This document shows, one piece after another, positions 21,301 through 30,047 of a DNA stretch of 64,000 nt. Position 1 is the stretch's first letter; the number at the start of each line of letters is the position of its first letter. The notes under the pieces were generated by a model. It was not told the DNA's origin and ran no database searches. It saw only the letters and a program-made list of their open reading frames with translations. Source of the stretch: Agathobacter rectalis ATCC 33656 (GTDB taxonomy: Bacteria > Bacillota > Clostridia > Lachnospirales > Lachnospiraceae). The stretch covers positions 2,109,501 through 2,173,500 of the forward strand of contig NC_012781.1 of the NCBI RefSeq assembly GCF_000020605.1, read 5' to 3'. A program made the translations under genes and the position numbers.

Positions 21301-22935
21301 ACCGATATAGAGTGTGGTTGATGTGACAACCTCCTCACGGATTGAATCGATAGGCGGGTTTGTTACCTGTGCGAAGCGCTGCTTAAAATAGTTGAATAAC
21401 GGCTCCCTGTTACCGGATAAAGCTGCAAGCGGTGTATCAGTACCCATTGCTGCTGTGCCCTCAACACCATTTTTAGCCATCGGAAGGATTGAATCCTTGA
21501 GTGACTCATATGTGTAACCGAAGGCTCTCTGCATTCTCTGGCGCTCTTCCTTTGTATACTCAGGTACTCTCTGGTTAGGAATCTTTAAATCCTTAAGATT
21601 TACCATGTATCTGTCAATCCACTCACCATAAGGCTGCTTGTCTGCATATCTCTCCTTGAGCTCATCATCATCTATGATTTTTCCTGCAACAGTATCCACA
21701 AGGAGCATCTTTCCCGGACGGAGACGATCCTTTTTCACAATCTTTGTAGGGTCAATCTCAAGCACTCCGACCTCAGATGAAAGGATAAGATAATCATCAT
21801 CTGTCACATAGTAACGTGATGGACGAAGTCCGTTTCTGTCAAGCACTGCTCCGACTAAATCACCATCTGAAAATACGATTGAAGCCGGACCATCCCATGG
21901 CTCCATCATTGTAGCGTAATACTGGTAGAAATCCTTCTTCTTCTGAGTCATGATTGAATTGTTTGCCCATGGCTCAGGAATCATTATCATAACGGCAAGT
22001 GGAAGCTCCATACCACTCATTACCAGGAATTCAAGCGCATTATCAAGCATTGCTGAGTCAGATCCTGCCGCATTGATAACAGGCAAAACCTTCTGGAACT
22101 CTTTTTTAAGCTTTGGAGACTCCATGTTCTCCTCACGGGCTGACATCTTGTCAGAGTTTCCAAGAATAGTGTTAATCTCACCATTGTGTACGATAAATCT
22201 GTTTGGATGAGATCTCTCCCAGCTTGGGTTTGTATTTGTAGAGAATCTTGAATGTACTGTGGCGATTGCTGACTCATAATCAGGATCCTGTAAATCCATG
22301 AAGAACTGTCTGAGCTGCTCTACAAGGAACATTCCCTTATATACTATTGTTCTGCTTGAGAAGGAAACCACATATGTATTGTCGTTTGACTGCTCGAAAA
22401 CACGTCTTGCAACATAAAGCTTTCTGTCAAACTCAAGTCCTCTCTCAACATCCTCAGGTCTCTTTACAAAGCACTGCATGATGCATGGCATACAGTCTCT
22501 GGCTTTTTTAGAAAGCTTATCAGGCTCTGTAGGCACTTCTCTCCATCCGAGAAATTCAAGGCCTTCCTTCTCCACGATAACCTCAAGCATCTTCTTTGCC
22601 TGAATAGTCTTGAACTCATCATTAGGGAAGAAAAACATTCCCACACCGTAATCTCTCTCGTCTCCAAGCTCTATTCCAAGTGGCTTTGTAACCTTCTTAA
22701 AAAACTTATGAGAAATCTGAAGCAGGATTCCTACACCGTCTCCGGTCTTACCATCAGCGTCTTTTCCGGCTCTGTGCTTTAAGTTCTCAACAATCTTTAA
22801 AGCATTCTCGACTGTCTCATGTGTTTTGATACCTTTGATATTTACTACTGCACCAATTCCACAGTTATCATGCTCGTAGCGAGGATCATATAATCCCTTA
22901 GCTGTGGCTGTGCTTTCATTCCATTGTTTACTCAT
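18382..22935 (-). CDS. gltB: Glutamate synthase, large subunit
   Basis: The 1517-residue enzyme converts glutamine and 2-oxoglutarate into two glutamates. It begins with a 24-residue propeptide and then the catalytic Cys25 in DNCGIG of the class II glutamine amidotransferase domain (to about 430). A central domain is followed by the FMN-binding synthase barrel (about 850-1230), with GAKPGEGGHLPG and SGYDGGTGAAP. The [3Fe-4S] ligands lie in CVMMRVCNLDTC near residue 1123. The C-terminal beta-helix domain has repeated GxxxGxxxG turns. A promoter candidate lies 70-100 bases upstream. With gltD it provides ammonia assimilation downstream of glutamine synthetase. Confidence 0.97.
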   Translation of the reverse strand: MSKQWNESTATAKGLYDPRYEHDNCGIGAVVNIKGIKTHETVENALKIVENLKHRAGKDADGKTGDGVGILLQISHKFFKKVTKPLGIELGDERDYGVGMFFFPNDEFKTIQAKKMLEVIVEKEGLEFLGWREVPTEPDKLSKKARDCMPCIMQCFVKRPEDVERGLEFDRKLYVARRVFEQSNDNTYVVSFSSRTIVYKGMFLVEQLRQFFMDLQDPDYESAIATVHSRFSTNTNPSWERSHPNRFIVHNGEINTILGNSDKMSAREENMESPKLKKEFQKVLPVINAAGSDSAMLDNALEFLVMSGMELPLAVMIMIPEPWANNSIMTQKKKDFYQYYATMMEPWDGPASIVFSDGDLVGAVLDRNGLRPSRYYVTDDDYLILSSEVGVLEIDPTKIVKKDRLRPGKMLLVDTVAGKIIDDDELKERYADKQPYGEWIDRYMVNLKDLKIPNQRVPEYTKEERQRMQRAFGYTYESLKDSILPMAKNGVEGTAAMGTDTPLAALSGNREPLFNYFKQRFAQVTNPPIDSIREEVVTSTTLYIGEAGNVLEEKPENCRVLKINNPILTNTDLMKIKNLKADGFKVEVLPIIYYKNTSLEKAVDRLYIEADRAYRDGANIIILSDRGVDENHVAIPSLLAVAALQQYLVKTKKRTSLSLILESGEPREVHHFATLLGFGASAINPYLAQDTVKQLVDEHMLDKDYYAAIDDYNHAIITGIVKIAAKMGISTIQSYQGSKIFEAIGIDKSVIDKYFTNTVSRIGGITLQDIENDVNELHSAAYDPLGLETDVTLDSKGRHKMRSGADDHLYNPATIHLLQQSTQRGDYNLFKQYTALVDEEEKNTNIRGLMDFNYPKKGVKLEEVESVDSIVTRFKTGAMSYGSISKEAHETLAIAMNYLHGKSNTGEGGEDKDRLTIGKDGKNRCSAIKQVASGRFGVTSRYLTSAQEIQIKMAQGAKPGEGGHLPGKKVYPWIAKTRLSTPGVALISPPPHHDIYSIEDLEQLIFDLKNANRDARISVKLVSEAGVGTVAAGVAKAGAQVVLISGYDGGTGAAPSSSIHNAGLPWELGLAETHQTLLMNGLRNKVRIETDGKLMSGRDVAIAACLGAEEFGFATAPLVTMGCVMMRVCNLDTCPAGIATQNPELRKRFAGKPEYVENFMRFIAEELREYMAKLGVKTVDELVGRGDLLKKRDNLSERQSKIDLDCILNNPFDGKKQSVIFDPKQVYDFELSKTKDMTEIMTQLKSALESGQKRAIEIEVTNTNRSLGTIFGSEITKKYDDTLDEDTFVIKCNGAGGQSFGAFIPKGLTLELVGDSNDYFGKGLSGGKLIVYPPAGVKFEKDDNIIIGNVALYGATSGKAFINGVAGERFCVRNSGATAVVEGVGDHGCEYMTGGRVVILGKTGKNFAAGMSGGIAYVLDEDNDLYMRTNKQMVFTEEVSNKYDVLELKEMIKEHVTLTNSEKGKEILDHFSEYLPKFKKVIPYDYNRMQMAIVQMEEKGLNAEQAQIEAFYASTRG

Positions 22936-23256
22936 AGGTTCTTCCTTTCCTAGTGTAAATTTGTTAACGGATAACTTATTAAGAAGTGAATCATTTCCTG
23001 TTTATGATTTTACAACTATGAAAGCTCAATGTAAATAGTTTTTTTCTTGCTATTGTCTGATTATTTGATAACTTAATATTATAAAGTTATTTTTCTGACT
23101 ATAGCCGTATTATTATCTTTTTTATAAGGTTATACGTACAATTTACTTTTTAAAATTCCAAAACTTTTTTCAATAACTTATGTTAAAAAACGTCCTAATA
23201 ACAAATTGTGTCTGAATTGTGCATGTGTTACCGTAGCTTTTCATGTCTTATATCAT
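22936..23256 (-). promoter_or_regulatory. gltB upstream region with promoter and repeated ATAACTTA motifs
   Basis: This 320-base AT-rich gap holds no gene. On the minus strand TTTACA (plus 23030-23035) and TAAAAT (plus 23007-23012) are 17 bases apart and form the best promoter. The octamer ATAACTTA occurs three times on the plus strand (22971, 23068, 23173). The middle copy is part of an inverted repeat, ATAACTT-N9-AAGTTAT (23068-23090). Confidence 0.6.
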
Positions 23257-23297
23257 AAAAAAATCAGCTACACTTTTTATTGTATAGCTGATTTTTA
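23257..23297 (-). terminator. Terminator downstream of the CPBP gene
   Basis: AAAATCAGCTA and TAGCTGATTTTT form a stem with A- and T-runs on the outer sides. It follows the CPBP protease gene by about 90 bases and separates it from the gltB control region. Confidence 0.85.
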
Positions 23298-23388
23298 TAA
23301 ACATCCAGTAACTATCCTAAATCGCATTGCTCATATTCGTAAAACTGCACGATACTTGTACTTTGTGTGCACTCCGTTTTGGTCCATG

Positions 23389-24168
23389 CTAAACAGTTCC
23401 TTCTGTGTGCTTCGCATAATAATAAAATATCACAGCACCAACACCAAGGCACATGACAGATACCACCCATGCCATTACACTGCCATCAACAGTCCACTTC
23501 AAAATACCGGTCTCTGTCCTTATAACAGCAAACGCATTTGCGGTAATATGACCAATCATAGCCGCATACACATGCCCTGACTTATACATGAAAGCTGCAA
23601 GCACAAGGCCAAGTAAAAAAGCATAGACAAACTGCACTATATTAAAATGAATGAGCCCAAACAAAAGCGCCGACAAAAATACCGCCTGTGGCACATTCAT
23701 TATTTTGCGCATATTTCCAAATACAATGCCTCTGAAAACAAGCTCCTCCATAATCGGAGAAAGAATTGCCGAGCCAATCAGCTCAATTACAAGAGTGCTT
23801 GCATAAAAGCTCTCATTCGCCCTGGCATATCCTTCTGAGAGCCCGATAAGCGGTGACATTGTGATGATATTATTGAGCGCAAATGAAATAAAAAGTGTAA
23901 TCACAATCACCCAGAGCACATTTATAAAAAGTACCCTGTCTATCTTTGGTTTTTTAACAAACATCTGCTGTGTCGGCTTATAGCTTGCAAAATACATAAA
24001 TGGTATTGTAATTGCCGCAGATATTATCTGCGCTATCATGTATGTCGAAGCTGTGTGTCCGATGAACGCAAAAATAAAGTACATTGCGCTCAGAAAAACA
24101 ATGTAGTAAAGCACAATCGGGACAATTATCTCCCACACTATCGCTCTTAATTTTAAATTCTTATTCAT
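23389..24168 (-). CDS. CPBP family intramembrane glutamic protease
   Basis: The 259-residue protein has about seven or eight hydrophobic segments. It carries the CPBP/Rce1 motifs EELVFRG (about residues 140-146, the EExxxR type), FGLIHF with the conserved His, and a last GHITAN. These families include Rce1 CAAX proteases and bacteriocin-immunity or maturation proteins in Gram-positive bacteria; the substrate is unknown. The gene follows a HAD phosphatase on the same strand, 63 bases apart, and is closed by the terminator at 23257-23297. No bacteriocin gene is seen nearby. Confidence 0.9.
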   Translation of the reverse strand: MNKNLKLRAIVWEIIVPIVLYYIVFLSAMYFIFAFIGHTASTYMIAQIISAAITIPFMYFASYKPTQQMFVKKPKIDRVLFINVLWVIVITLFISFALNNIITMSPLIGLSEGYARANESFYASTLVIELIGSAILSPIMEELVFRGIVFGNMRKIMNVPQAVFLSALLFGLIHFNIVQFVYAFLLGLVLAAFMYKSGHVYAAMIGHITANAFAVIRTETGILKWTVDGSVMAWVVSVMCLGVGAVIFYYYAKHTEGTV

Positions 24169-24231
24169 GAAATCCCATTCCTATCTACTGTTTATAACCT
24201 TAGGTCTCAATGCATTGCATTTTCATAAAAG

Positions 24232-24885
24232 CTAATCGAAAAGCTTGGAAAGTACATCCAGAAGCTGCCTTAAATCATCTATCACAGCTTTCGCTCCTGC
24301 ACTCACCATCTCGTTAACATCGCCGAAGCCAAAGCTTACCGCTATGCTTGGCACATCGACACGATTTGCTCCCTCGATATCAAACATAGTATCTCCGATT
24401 AAACACATCTCATCCCTTGGAATGTCTGACCACCGGCGCATCACCTCGTTAAGTACTTCTTCCTTTGTATCTATCCTGCCGTCAAACGTAGCTCCGACCA
24501 CCTCATCAAACATATCCAGTATTCCAAAATGCTCCAAAATACGCTCACACGATTTTTCCGGCTTCGATGATGCAAGTCCTATCCTATAGCCGGCTGCTTT
24601 AAGCGCCTCTATGCATTCCTTTACTCCTGGAAAAAGCGAACATTCAAATATACCTATTTTGTTATAGCGCTCTCTGTACTTTTCGACCGCTTCAAGTGCT
24701 CTCTCCTTAGTAAATCCGTAATGCTCCATAAATGTGTTTATGAGCGGCGGTCCTATAAAGAAAAACAGACTGTTTCTGTCAGGCTCATCTATGCCAAAGT
24801 GTGAAAGTGCATATTGTGCCGACTTTGTGATGCCCTCTGATGAGTCAATCAGCGTTCCGTCCAAATCAAATAATATTGCTTTCAT
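24232..24885 (-). CDS. HAD family hydrolase, phosphoglycolate phosphatase/PpaX-like
   Basis: The 217-residue protein starts MKAILFDLDGTLIDSSEGI (motif I, Asp8 and Asp10) and has a small helical C1 cap. Motif II/III positions appear as GLASSKPEKSCERIL, and motif IV as CLIGDTMFDIEGANRV. This is the layout of phosphoglycolate phosphatases and of the PpaX pyrophosphatase. The exact substrate cannot be read from motifs. GGAG precedes the ATG. It follows the VWA gene by 46 bases and precedes the CPBP gene, with no terminator on either side, so it may be part of the MoxR-VWA transcript. Confidence 0.88.
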   Translation of the reverse strand: MKAILFDLDGTLIDSSEGITKSAQYALSHFGIDEPDRNSLFFFIGPPLINTFMEHYGFTKERALEAVEKYRERYNKIGIFECSLFPGVKECIEALKAAGYRIGLASSKPEKSCERILEHFGILDMFDEVVGATFDGRIDTKEEVLNEVMRRWSDIPRDEMCLIGDTMFDIEGANRVDVPSIAVSFGFGDVNEMVSAGAKAVIDDLRQLLDVLSKLFD

Positions 24886-24931
24886 TTGTTATCTCCATTG
24901 CTTTAAATTTATTGTACTTTTAATTAAAATG

Positions 24932-26674
24932 CTAGTTCAGTATCTCATTTAACACTCGTCCGACAGCATCGGCAAACTCGTTGATACTCTTTATCTTCAC
25001 GAGACTTCTGCCGAATATCTTTGTTGCAAGCTCACTGTCATGCGCACTTCCCATGAAGATGCCAATTACGTCTATTCCATGGTTTTTAAGCCTCTGCACC
25101 TCATTTACGGTGTCCTTAACAGCAAGAGCATCAGTGTACTCCCTGTCCTTATAAAAGGCTCCCTCCCCTGCTATCTGATCATCCTGGGGACTTGCATCCG
25201 AAAACATGAAAAGTAACTTCTTTGGCTTTGGACTTAGCTCCATCAGATGTGATGCCGCGCGCAGAGCAAGGCCATCCCTGTTATTTCCTGCCGCAACAAA
25301 ATGAAACAACTCATCCTCCACACCATAATCATCATATTCCTTAAAAATATGCATCACCGTGTAGCCTCTTATGCTGCAATATGAGTAAATCTGCACCGGT
25401 ATGCCACAATTAGTCAGACTCTTTGACAGTACATATGCCTGTGCTGCTATCTTCTGCTGCATCTGTTTTCTGGAAGAAGACGCATCCATCAGTATGTCGA
25501 CAGAAAAGCCCGGCGTCTCCACCTCATCTTTTCGCTCAAAAACACGCGGATTGTCCAAATACAGCGCCTTCCATACTCTCGAAGGCTTTATACGGCCGTG
25601 TGTTGAAGCATCCATAAATGTCTCATCTGCTGTCTCCAGGTGCATTCTAAGGCTTTCTGTAAGTCTCCTTATACTGTTTTGATACACTGCCATGTTTTTT
25701 TCAAAATGCTCTTTATTCTTGTCATATTGCATGGCTGTCTCTTTTTTAAATGCAAGAATTTCCCTGCGCTCTCTTTTGTTGTCAATCTCATCAGGTACAG
25801 TCTGCTTTTTCTCCGATGAAATACCTCTGGTAAAAAGCAAGTGACAGTTTTTGTGATTTCCTACACAGAGCTTTTTCTCCATCTCGGCCTGCTGCCTGTC
25901 AGAATACATGCTTTTTCCAAAGCAGGCTGTCACATACCGCTTTGCTTCTATTGGATCTTTCTGCAATGCAAACTGCAACAGATATCTCTTTGAATGCTCC
26001 ATAGACAAAGCTGCTGTGTCCGAGGCCATATTTTTATCATAAAAGCTATTCGCTCTGACATACTGTGTGCTGACTTTTCCTATTGAGTGAAATGCCCCTG
26101 CTACCTTCTGCAAGAAATATATGCCCTGCGGCTTTACCACCTTTATCGGCTTATACGAGAAATACTTCCACAGATTTTCTCTCGTTTTTTCTATAATCTC
26201 ATCCGTTGTCATATCAGGTGTAAAACAAAAAGCATGCAGTATCTCTTCATCCTCTTTGCAAAGACCTGATGGTTTTCCAAGTATCCTTCTGCAATGTGCA
26301 TTTCTGATTATATCAATCCTCGAATACTCCCTGTTTTTATTGACTCCTGCAAGGCTCTTTTTCGCGTACTCAAGCCTTAAATCATATAAGGCAGGCCTCG
26401 TTTGTCTCTCCTTTTCATACAGGACATTTTCCAAACCTATCCATAAAAGACCCTCATACAACGTAGCGTTTTTTCCTGTCAGCTGATTGAATAAAGCATC
26501 TATCTTGTCATGCTCATACCACTTGTATTCAAGCCCAATAATCAGATTCAGATAAATATCAGCGGATCCATCAGGTGCAAATGCCAGAAAAAGCGGCTCT
26601 ATGTCATAATCACAGGCCGCCATCCATATGAAGTTTCTTGCTCTTTTTGCTTCCTTTATATCCTGTTCTTCCAT
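24932..26674 (-). CDS. VWA domain protein, CobT/NorD-like partner of a MoxR ATPase
   Basis: The roughly 580-residue soluble protein has a long helical N-terminal region (1-370), unlike anything I can name. A C-terminal von Willebrand A domain has the metal-binding DASSS in DILMDASSSRKQM and a second ligand region GNNRDGLALRAASHL. Such proteins pair with MoxR-type AAA+ ATPases and act as adaptors for remodelling or metal insertion (NorD, CobT, ViaA types). The frame opens with a GTG eight codons earlier. AAGGA lies nine bases before the ATG at 26672-26674, so I prefer that start. The ATPase gene ends about 30 bases upstream. Confidence 0.82.
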   Translation of the reverse strand: MEEQDIKEAKRARNFIWMAACDYDIEPLFLAFAPDGSADIYLNLIIGLEYKWYEHDKIDALFNQLTGKNATLYEGLLWIGLENVLYEKERQTRPALYDLRLEYAKKSLAGVNKNREYSRIDIIRNAHCRRILGKPSGLCKEDEEILHAFCFTPDMTTDEIIEKTRENLWKYFSYKPIKVVKPQGIYFLQKVAGAFHSIGKVSTQYVRANSFYDKNMASDTAALSMEHSKRYLLQFALQKDPIEAKRYVTACFGKSMYSDRQQAEMEKKLCVGNHKNCHLLFTRGISSEKKQTVPDEIDNKRERREILAFKKETAMQYDKNKEHFEKNMAVYQNSIRRLTESLRMHLETADETFMDASTHGRIKPSRVWKALYLDNPRVFERKDEVETPGFSVDILMDASSSRKQMQQKIAAQAYVLSKSLTNCGIPVQIYSYCSIRGYTVMHIFKEYDDYGVEDELFHFVAAGNNRDGLALRAASHLMELSPKPKKLLFMFSDASPQDDQIAGEGAFYKDREYTDALAVKDTVNEVQRLKNHGIDVIGIFMGSAHDSELATKIFGRSLVKIKSINEFADAVGRVLNEILN

Positions 26675-26707
26675 ATGTTCCATTCCTTCATATGTCACAA
26701 GCTCATA

Positions 26708-27625
26708 TCAACAAAACAGCTGCTCTCTGCTCATCTTCCTTGAGATTCTTGCACGGATTGTATCACGGATAAGCGTCTGCTCATATTCATCAAAGCTCTT
26801 GTTTGTTATACCCATATCCAGAGCTGCATATATATTTAAGCCCTTTTCCATCATACCAATTGAACCGATGAGACCACGCAGATCAAGTGCCTTTGATGAT
26901 ATTTCGCCATTTTTACACTTGGTATGCAGTTCAAGAAATACCTCCGCAAGCTCATTTGCTCCCGCTTCACGTATTGTAGGATAATGTTCCTTTATGAGCT
27001 TCACAAGGCTCTCTTTTGAAATCATAGGCATCCGGATTACCGCAAAACGTGATACAAGAGCCTCATTTAGCTCCTTTGTGCCTGCATAGCCGTAATTCAT
27101 CGTGGCAATAAATCTTGTTGCCGGATGAAGCGACAGTCTGTCATAGCCCGGCACATCTATTGTACGTCTGAAATCAAGTGTGGCATGAAGCACTGCCATA
27201 GCCTCACTTTTTGCCATATTTATCTCATCAAGCACCGCAAAGCCGCCGGTTTTTGCCGCTGTATACACAGGTCCCGGTCTGAAAGTTACTTCTCCGGCGC
27301 TAAACGTATCCGTTCCGATAAGTGATGCTGCATCCATATTTACGTGAAATGACACATCCCAGCGTGGTCTGTTAAATACACCTGCCAGATTCTCTGCGAA
27401 AAGATTCTTTCCTGTGGCCTTTTCTCCTACTAAAAGCAGATTTTCTCCACACAAAACAGCTGTTATAGCCTGTTCCCACACATCGCTTCCGTAATAAAAC
27501 TGTGTAGGCACGGGGATTCTTGACTCATACTCCTTGTCCACCGGATACTGCGAGCGAAACTTTTCAATTTCCTTAATCAGATTTTCTGAAATGCCAAGCT
27601 CTCTTAATTTGTCCAACAAGCTCAT
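26708..27625 (-). CDS. MoxR-family AAA+ ATPase
   Basis: The 305-residue ATPase carries Walker A VGEKATGKNLF, in which the usual GxxGxGKT/S is changed to GEKATGKN. Walker B is FAVLDEINMAKSEAM, followed by a sensor 1 Asn in FIATMNYGYAG and a pre-sensor 1 insert. The conserved SRFAVIRMP arginine finger follows. MoxR ATPases remodel or load cofactors into partner proteins together with VWA partners, and the VWA gene follows directly. The loss of the last small residue before Ser/Thr in the P-loop (Asn instead) deserves note. It lies about 100 bases downstream of parC. Confidence 0.87.
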   Translation of the reverse strand: MSLLDKLRELGISENLIKEIEKFRSQYPVDKEYESRIPVPTQFYYGSDVWEQAITAVLCGENLLLVGEKATGKNLFAENLAGVFNRPRWDVSFHVNMDAASLIGTDTFSAGEVTFRPGPVYTAAKTGGFAVLDEINMAKSEAMAVLHATLDFRRTIDVPGYDRLSLHPATRFIATMNYGYAGTKELNEALVSRFAVIRMPMISKESLVKLIKEHYPTIREAGANELAEVFLELHTKCKNGEISSKALDLRGLIGSIGMMEKGLNIYAALDMGITNKSFDEYEQTLIRDTIRARISRKMSREQLFC

Positions 27626-27721
27626 CGCTTCCTTTCATGTCAGATATTTTAACTGCTCCAGGCCATACATACTCAAAACCGTACACAGTTTATGCTTTAC
27701 GTTATATTGTCATGTGATATA

Positions 27722-29977
27722 TTATTTCTTCACGCCCTTAGTGTCACGGTTTGCAATGTGCAGCCTGTGAAGCGCCACCTGCTTACCCTTTACCTCGACC
27801 TCTTTTTCATCCTGGTCATTAAGCAGATAAATGTCAGTAAGCTCATCCTCTCTGTCAAGCCTCATTCCCCTGACACCTACTGCTGCCTTTTTCTTTTCAG
27901 GAATAGTGCCACAGTCGATTCGAAGGAACATCTCCTTCTTTGAACGCATTACCATTGTAGCATTCTCTGAAAGCATGTCAACAAACAACAGCTCATCATC
28001 ATCCATGAGCTTTGTGGCCTGCGAGGTCTTTCGTGTCACCACAAATTCAGCACCATCCACGAGCTTTATCATGGCTGACTTCGTTCCAAATATAAGCTTG
28101 TGCTTTTCAACATCCATAAGAGGTGCTATAAATACTATATCCTCCTTACTGCTGTCATAGTTGCTTACATTGTCAATAGGTGTGCCCTTGTCACGGAATT
28201 TGCCGTAAGGCAGGTCTAATACCTTGACAAGATGCATGTTTCCGTTGTTTGTGAAAATGCACAGCTTATCTATATTTTTGACCTTTAATATCAGCTTGTT
28301 CTCTGCGTCAGCTGTATCTTTGTTTCTATCATAGGTTGAAGTATCTACTGTCTTCACATAGCCGAAGCGGTCCATAAGCAGCACTACATCCGATACCTCA
28401 AGCTCTTTTTTGACTACAACTGCTTCCTCGAGATTATCAAGCTCTGTGCGTCTGTCCCTTGCATATTCCTTGCGGAACGCTTTAAGCTCCTTCATAATGA
28501 CCTTTGCCATGGACGAGCGATGCTCTAAAATATCGCTGTACTCTGCAATCTTTGCCCTGGTCTCCTCGTGTTCCTTAATCAGAGCCTCAATTTCGAGTCC
28601 AATCAGCTTGTACAGACGCATTTCAAGGATAGCAGCTGCCTGACGCTCAGTAAAGCAAAGCTGGGCTGCCATGGCCTCTGAAGCCTTTGACTTGAATTTA
28701 ATTCCCTCTGTCTCTCCGTTTATGAGACATGCCTTTGCCATTTTCTGGTCACGGCTTCCTCTTAATATTTCAATAATCAGATCTATCACGTTGCAGGCCT
28801 TTATGAGTCCCTGCTGTATTTCTTCTTTCTCCTGCTCCTTTGCAAGAAGTGTCTCATACTTTCTTTTTGCAATCTCATACTGGAAATTGACATGGTGCCT
28901 TATTATTGGTACAAGACCAAGCGTCTCAGGTCTTCCATTTGCGACGGCCAGCATATTTACACCGAAAGTGTCCTCCAGCTTTGTCTTTTTATACAAAAGG
29001 TTCTTAAGTGCCTCAACATCAGCACCTTTTTTAAGCTCTAAGACAATTCTTATTCCCTCTTTCGATGATTGGTTGGTTATGTCCACAATATCCGTTGTCG
29101 CTTTTGACTCGACAAGTGAATAGACATCATTTAAGAATTTTCCTATATTGGCACCAATCATTGTATATGGGATTTCCGTAATGACAAGCTTGTCCTTTCC
29201 TGCCTTCCCCTTCTCTATTTCGATTCTTCCACGGATTTTTATCTTTCCCTGTCCGGTCTCATATATTGCTGCAAGATCATCCTGATTTGCAACAATGCCT
29301 CCTGTCGGAAAATCAGGCCCCTTTATATACTGCATCATCTCGGCTGTGGTGATATCAGGATTTTTCATATAAGCAATCACACCGTCCACCACCTCGCCAA
29401 AATTGTGTGGCGGAATGCTTGTCGCCATGCCGACTGCTATACCCTCAGCTCCATTTATCAAAAGGTTCGGCACCTTGACCGGAAGCACCTCTGGCTCTTT
29501 TTCTGTCTCGTCGTAGTTTGGAATGAAATCAACCACATTTTTGTCAAGATCAGCAAGATATGCTTCCTGTGTGATTTTTTGAAGTCTTGCCTCAGTATAA
29601 CGCATGGCAGCGGCTCCGTCTCCCTCGATTGAGCCAAAATTACCGTGTCCATCGATAAGCGGCATGCCCTTTTTGAAGTCCTGTGCCAAAACAACCATCG
29701 CATCATAGATTGATGAATCGCCGTGTGGATGATATTTACCCATTGTATCACCGACTATACGCGCACTCTTTCTATATGGCTTGTCGTACCTGATGCCCAG
29801 CTCATGCATATCATAAAGTGTACGCCTTTGTACAGGCTTAAGCCCATCGCGCACATCCGGCAGGGCTCTTGCTATAATGACACTCATCGCATAGTCAATA
29901 TATGATTTCTGCATCAGCTCCGAATATTCGGTCTGAATTATATTGTTGTCTACATTGTTATCTATATTTCTATCCAT
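27722..29977 (-). CDS. parC: DNA topoisomerase IV subunit A (ParC; gyrase A paralog)
   Basis: The 751-residue subunit has the breakage-reunion domain with the catalytic Tyr127 in [10 protein letters not shown]. The quinolone-region residues Ser88 and Asp92 lie in [12 protein letters not shown]. The C-terminal beta-pinwheel repeats follow from about residue 500. I see no QRRGGKG-type GyrA box, which separates supercoiling gyrase from topoisomerase IV, and the chain is shorter than a typical GyrA. I therefore call it ParC, with the caution that clostridial paralogs are often misnamed. It follows parE by 70 bases, as in parE-parC operons. CGGAG precedes the ATG. Confidence 0.82.
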   Translation of the reverse strand: MDRNIDNNVDNNIIQTEYSELMQKSYIDYAMSVIIARALPDVRDGLKPVQRRTLYDMHELGIRYDKPYRKSARIVGDTMGKYHPHGDSSIYDAMVVLAQDFKKGMPLIDGHGNFGSIEGDGAAAMRYTEARLQKITQEAYLADLDKNVVDFIPNYDETEKEPEVLPVKVPNLLINGAEGIAVGMATSIPPHNFGEVVDGVIAYMKNPDITTAEMMQYIKGPDFPTGGIVANQDDLAAIYETGQGKIKIRGRIEIEKGKAGKDKLVITEIPYTMIGANIGKFLNDVYSLVESKATTDIVDITNQSSKEGIRIVLELKKGADVEALKNLLYKKTKLEDTFGVNMLAVANGRPETLGLVPIIRHHVNFQYEIAKRKYETLLAKEQEKEEIQQGLIKACNVIDLIIEILRGSRDQKMAKACLINGETEGIKFKSKASEAMAAQLCFTERQAAAILEMRLYKLIGLEIEALIKEHEETRAKIAEYSDILEHRSSMAKVIMKELKAFRKEYARDRRTELDNLEEAVVVKKELEVSDVVLLMDRFGYVKTVDTSTYDRNKDTADAENKLILKVKNIDKLCIFTNNGNMHLVKVLDLPYGKFRDKGTPIDNVSNYDSSKEDIVFIAPLMDVEKHKLIFGTKSAMIKLVDGAEFVVTRKTSQATKLMDDDELLFVDMLSENATMVMRSKKEMFLRIDCGTIPEKKKAAVGVRGMRLDREDELTDIYLLNDQDEKEVEVKGKQVALHRLHIANRDTKGVKK

Positions 29978-30047
29978 GTCTTTCTCCGATTATAAATACT
30001 GCTTAACTATTCAGAACCACTGAGAACCAAAAGCAAAATCGTCATGC

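Noticed and set aside
23206-23580. Plus-strand open frame of 124 codons
   Set aside because: It crosses the CPBP terminator and overlaps the CPBP gene antisense; no ribosome site.
27626-27721. Promoter or terminator between parC and the MoxR gene
   Set aside because: No stem with T-run and no well-spaced -35/-10 could be found.
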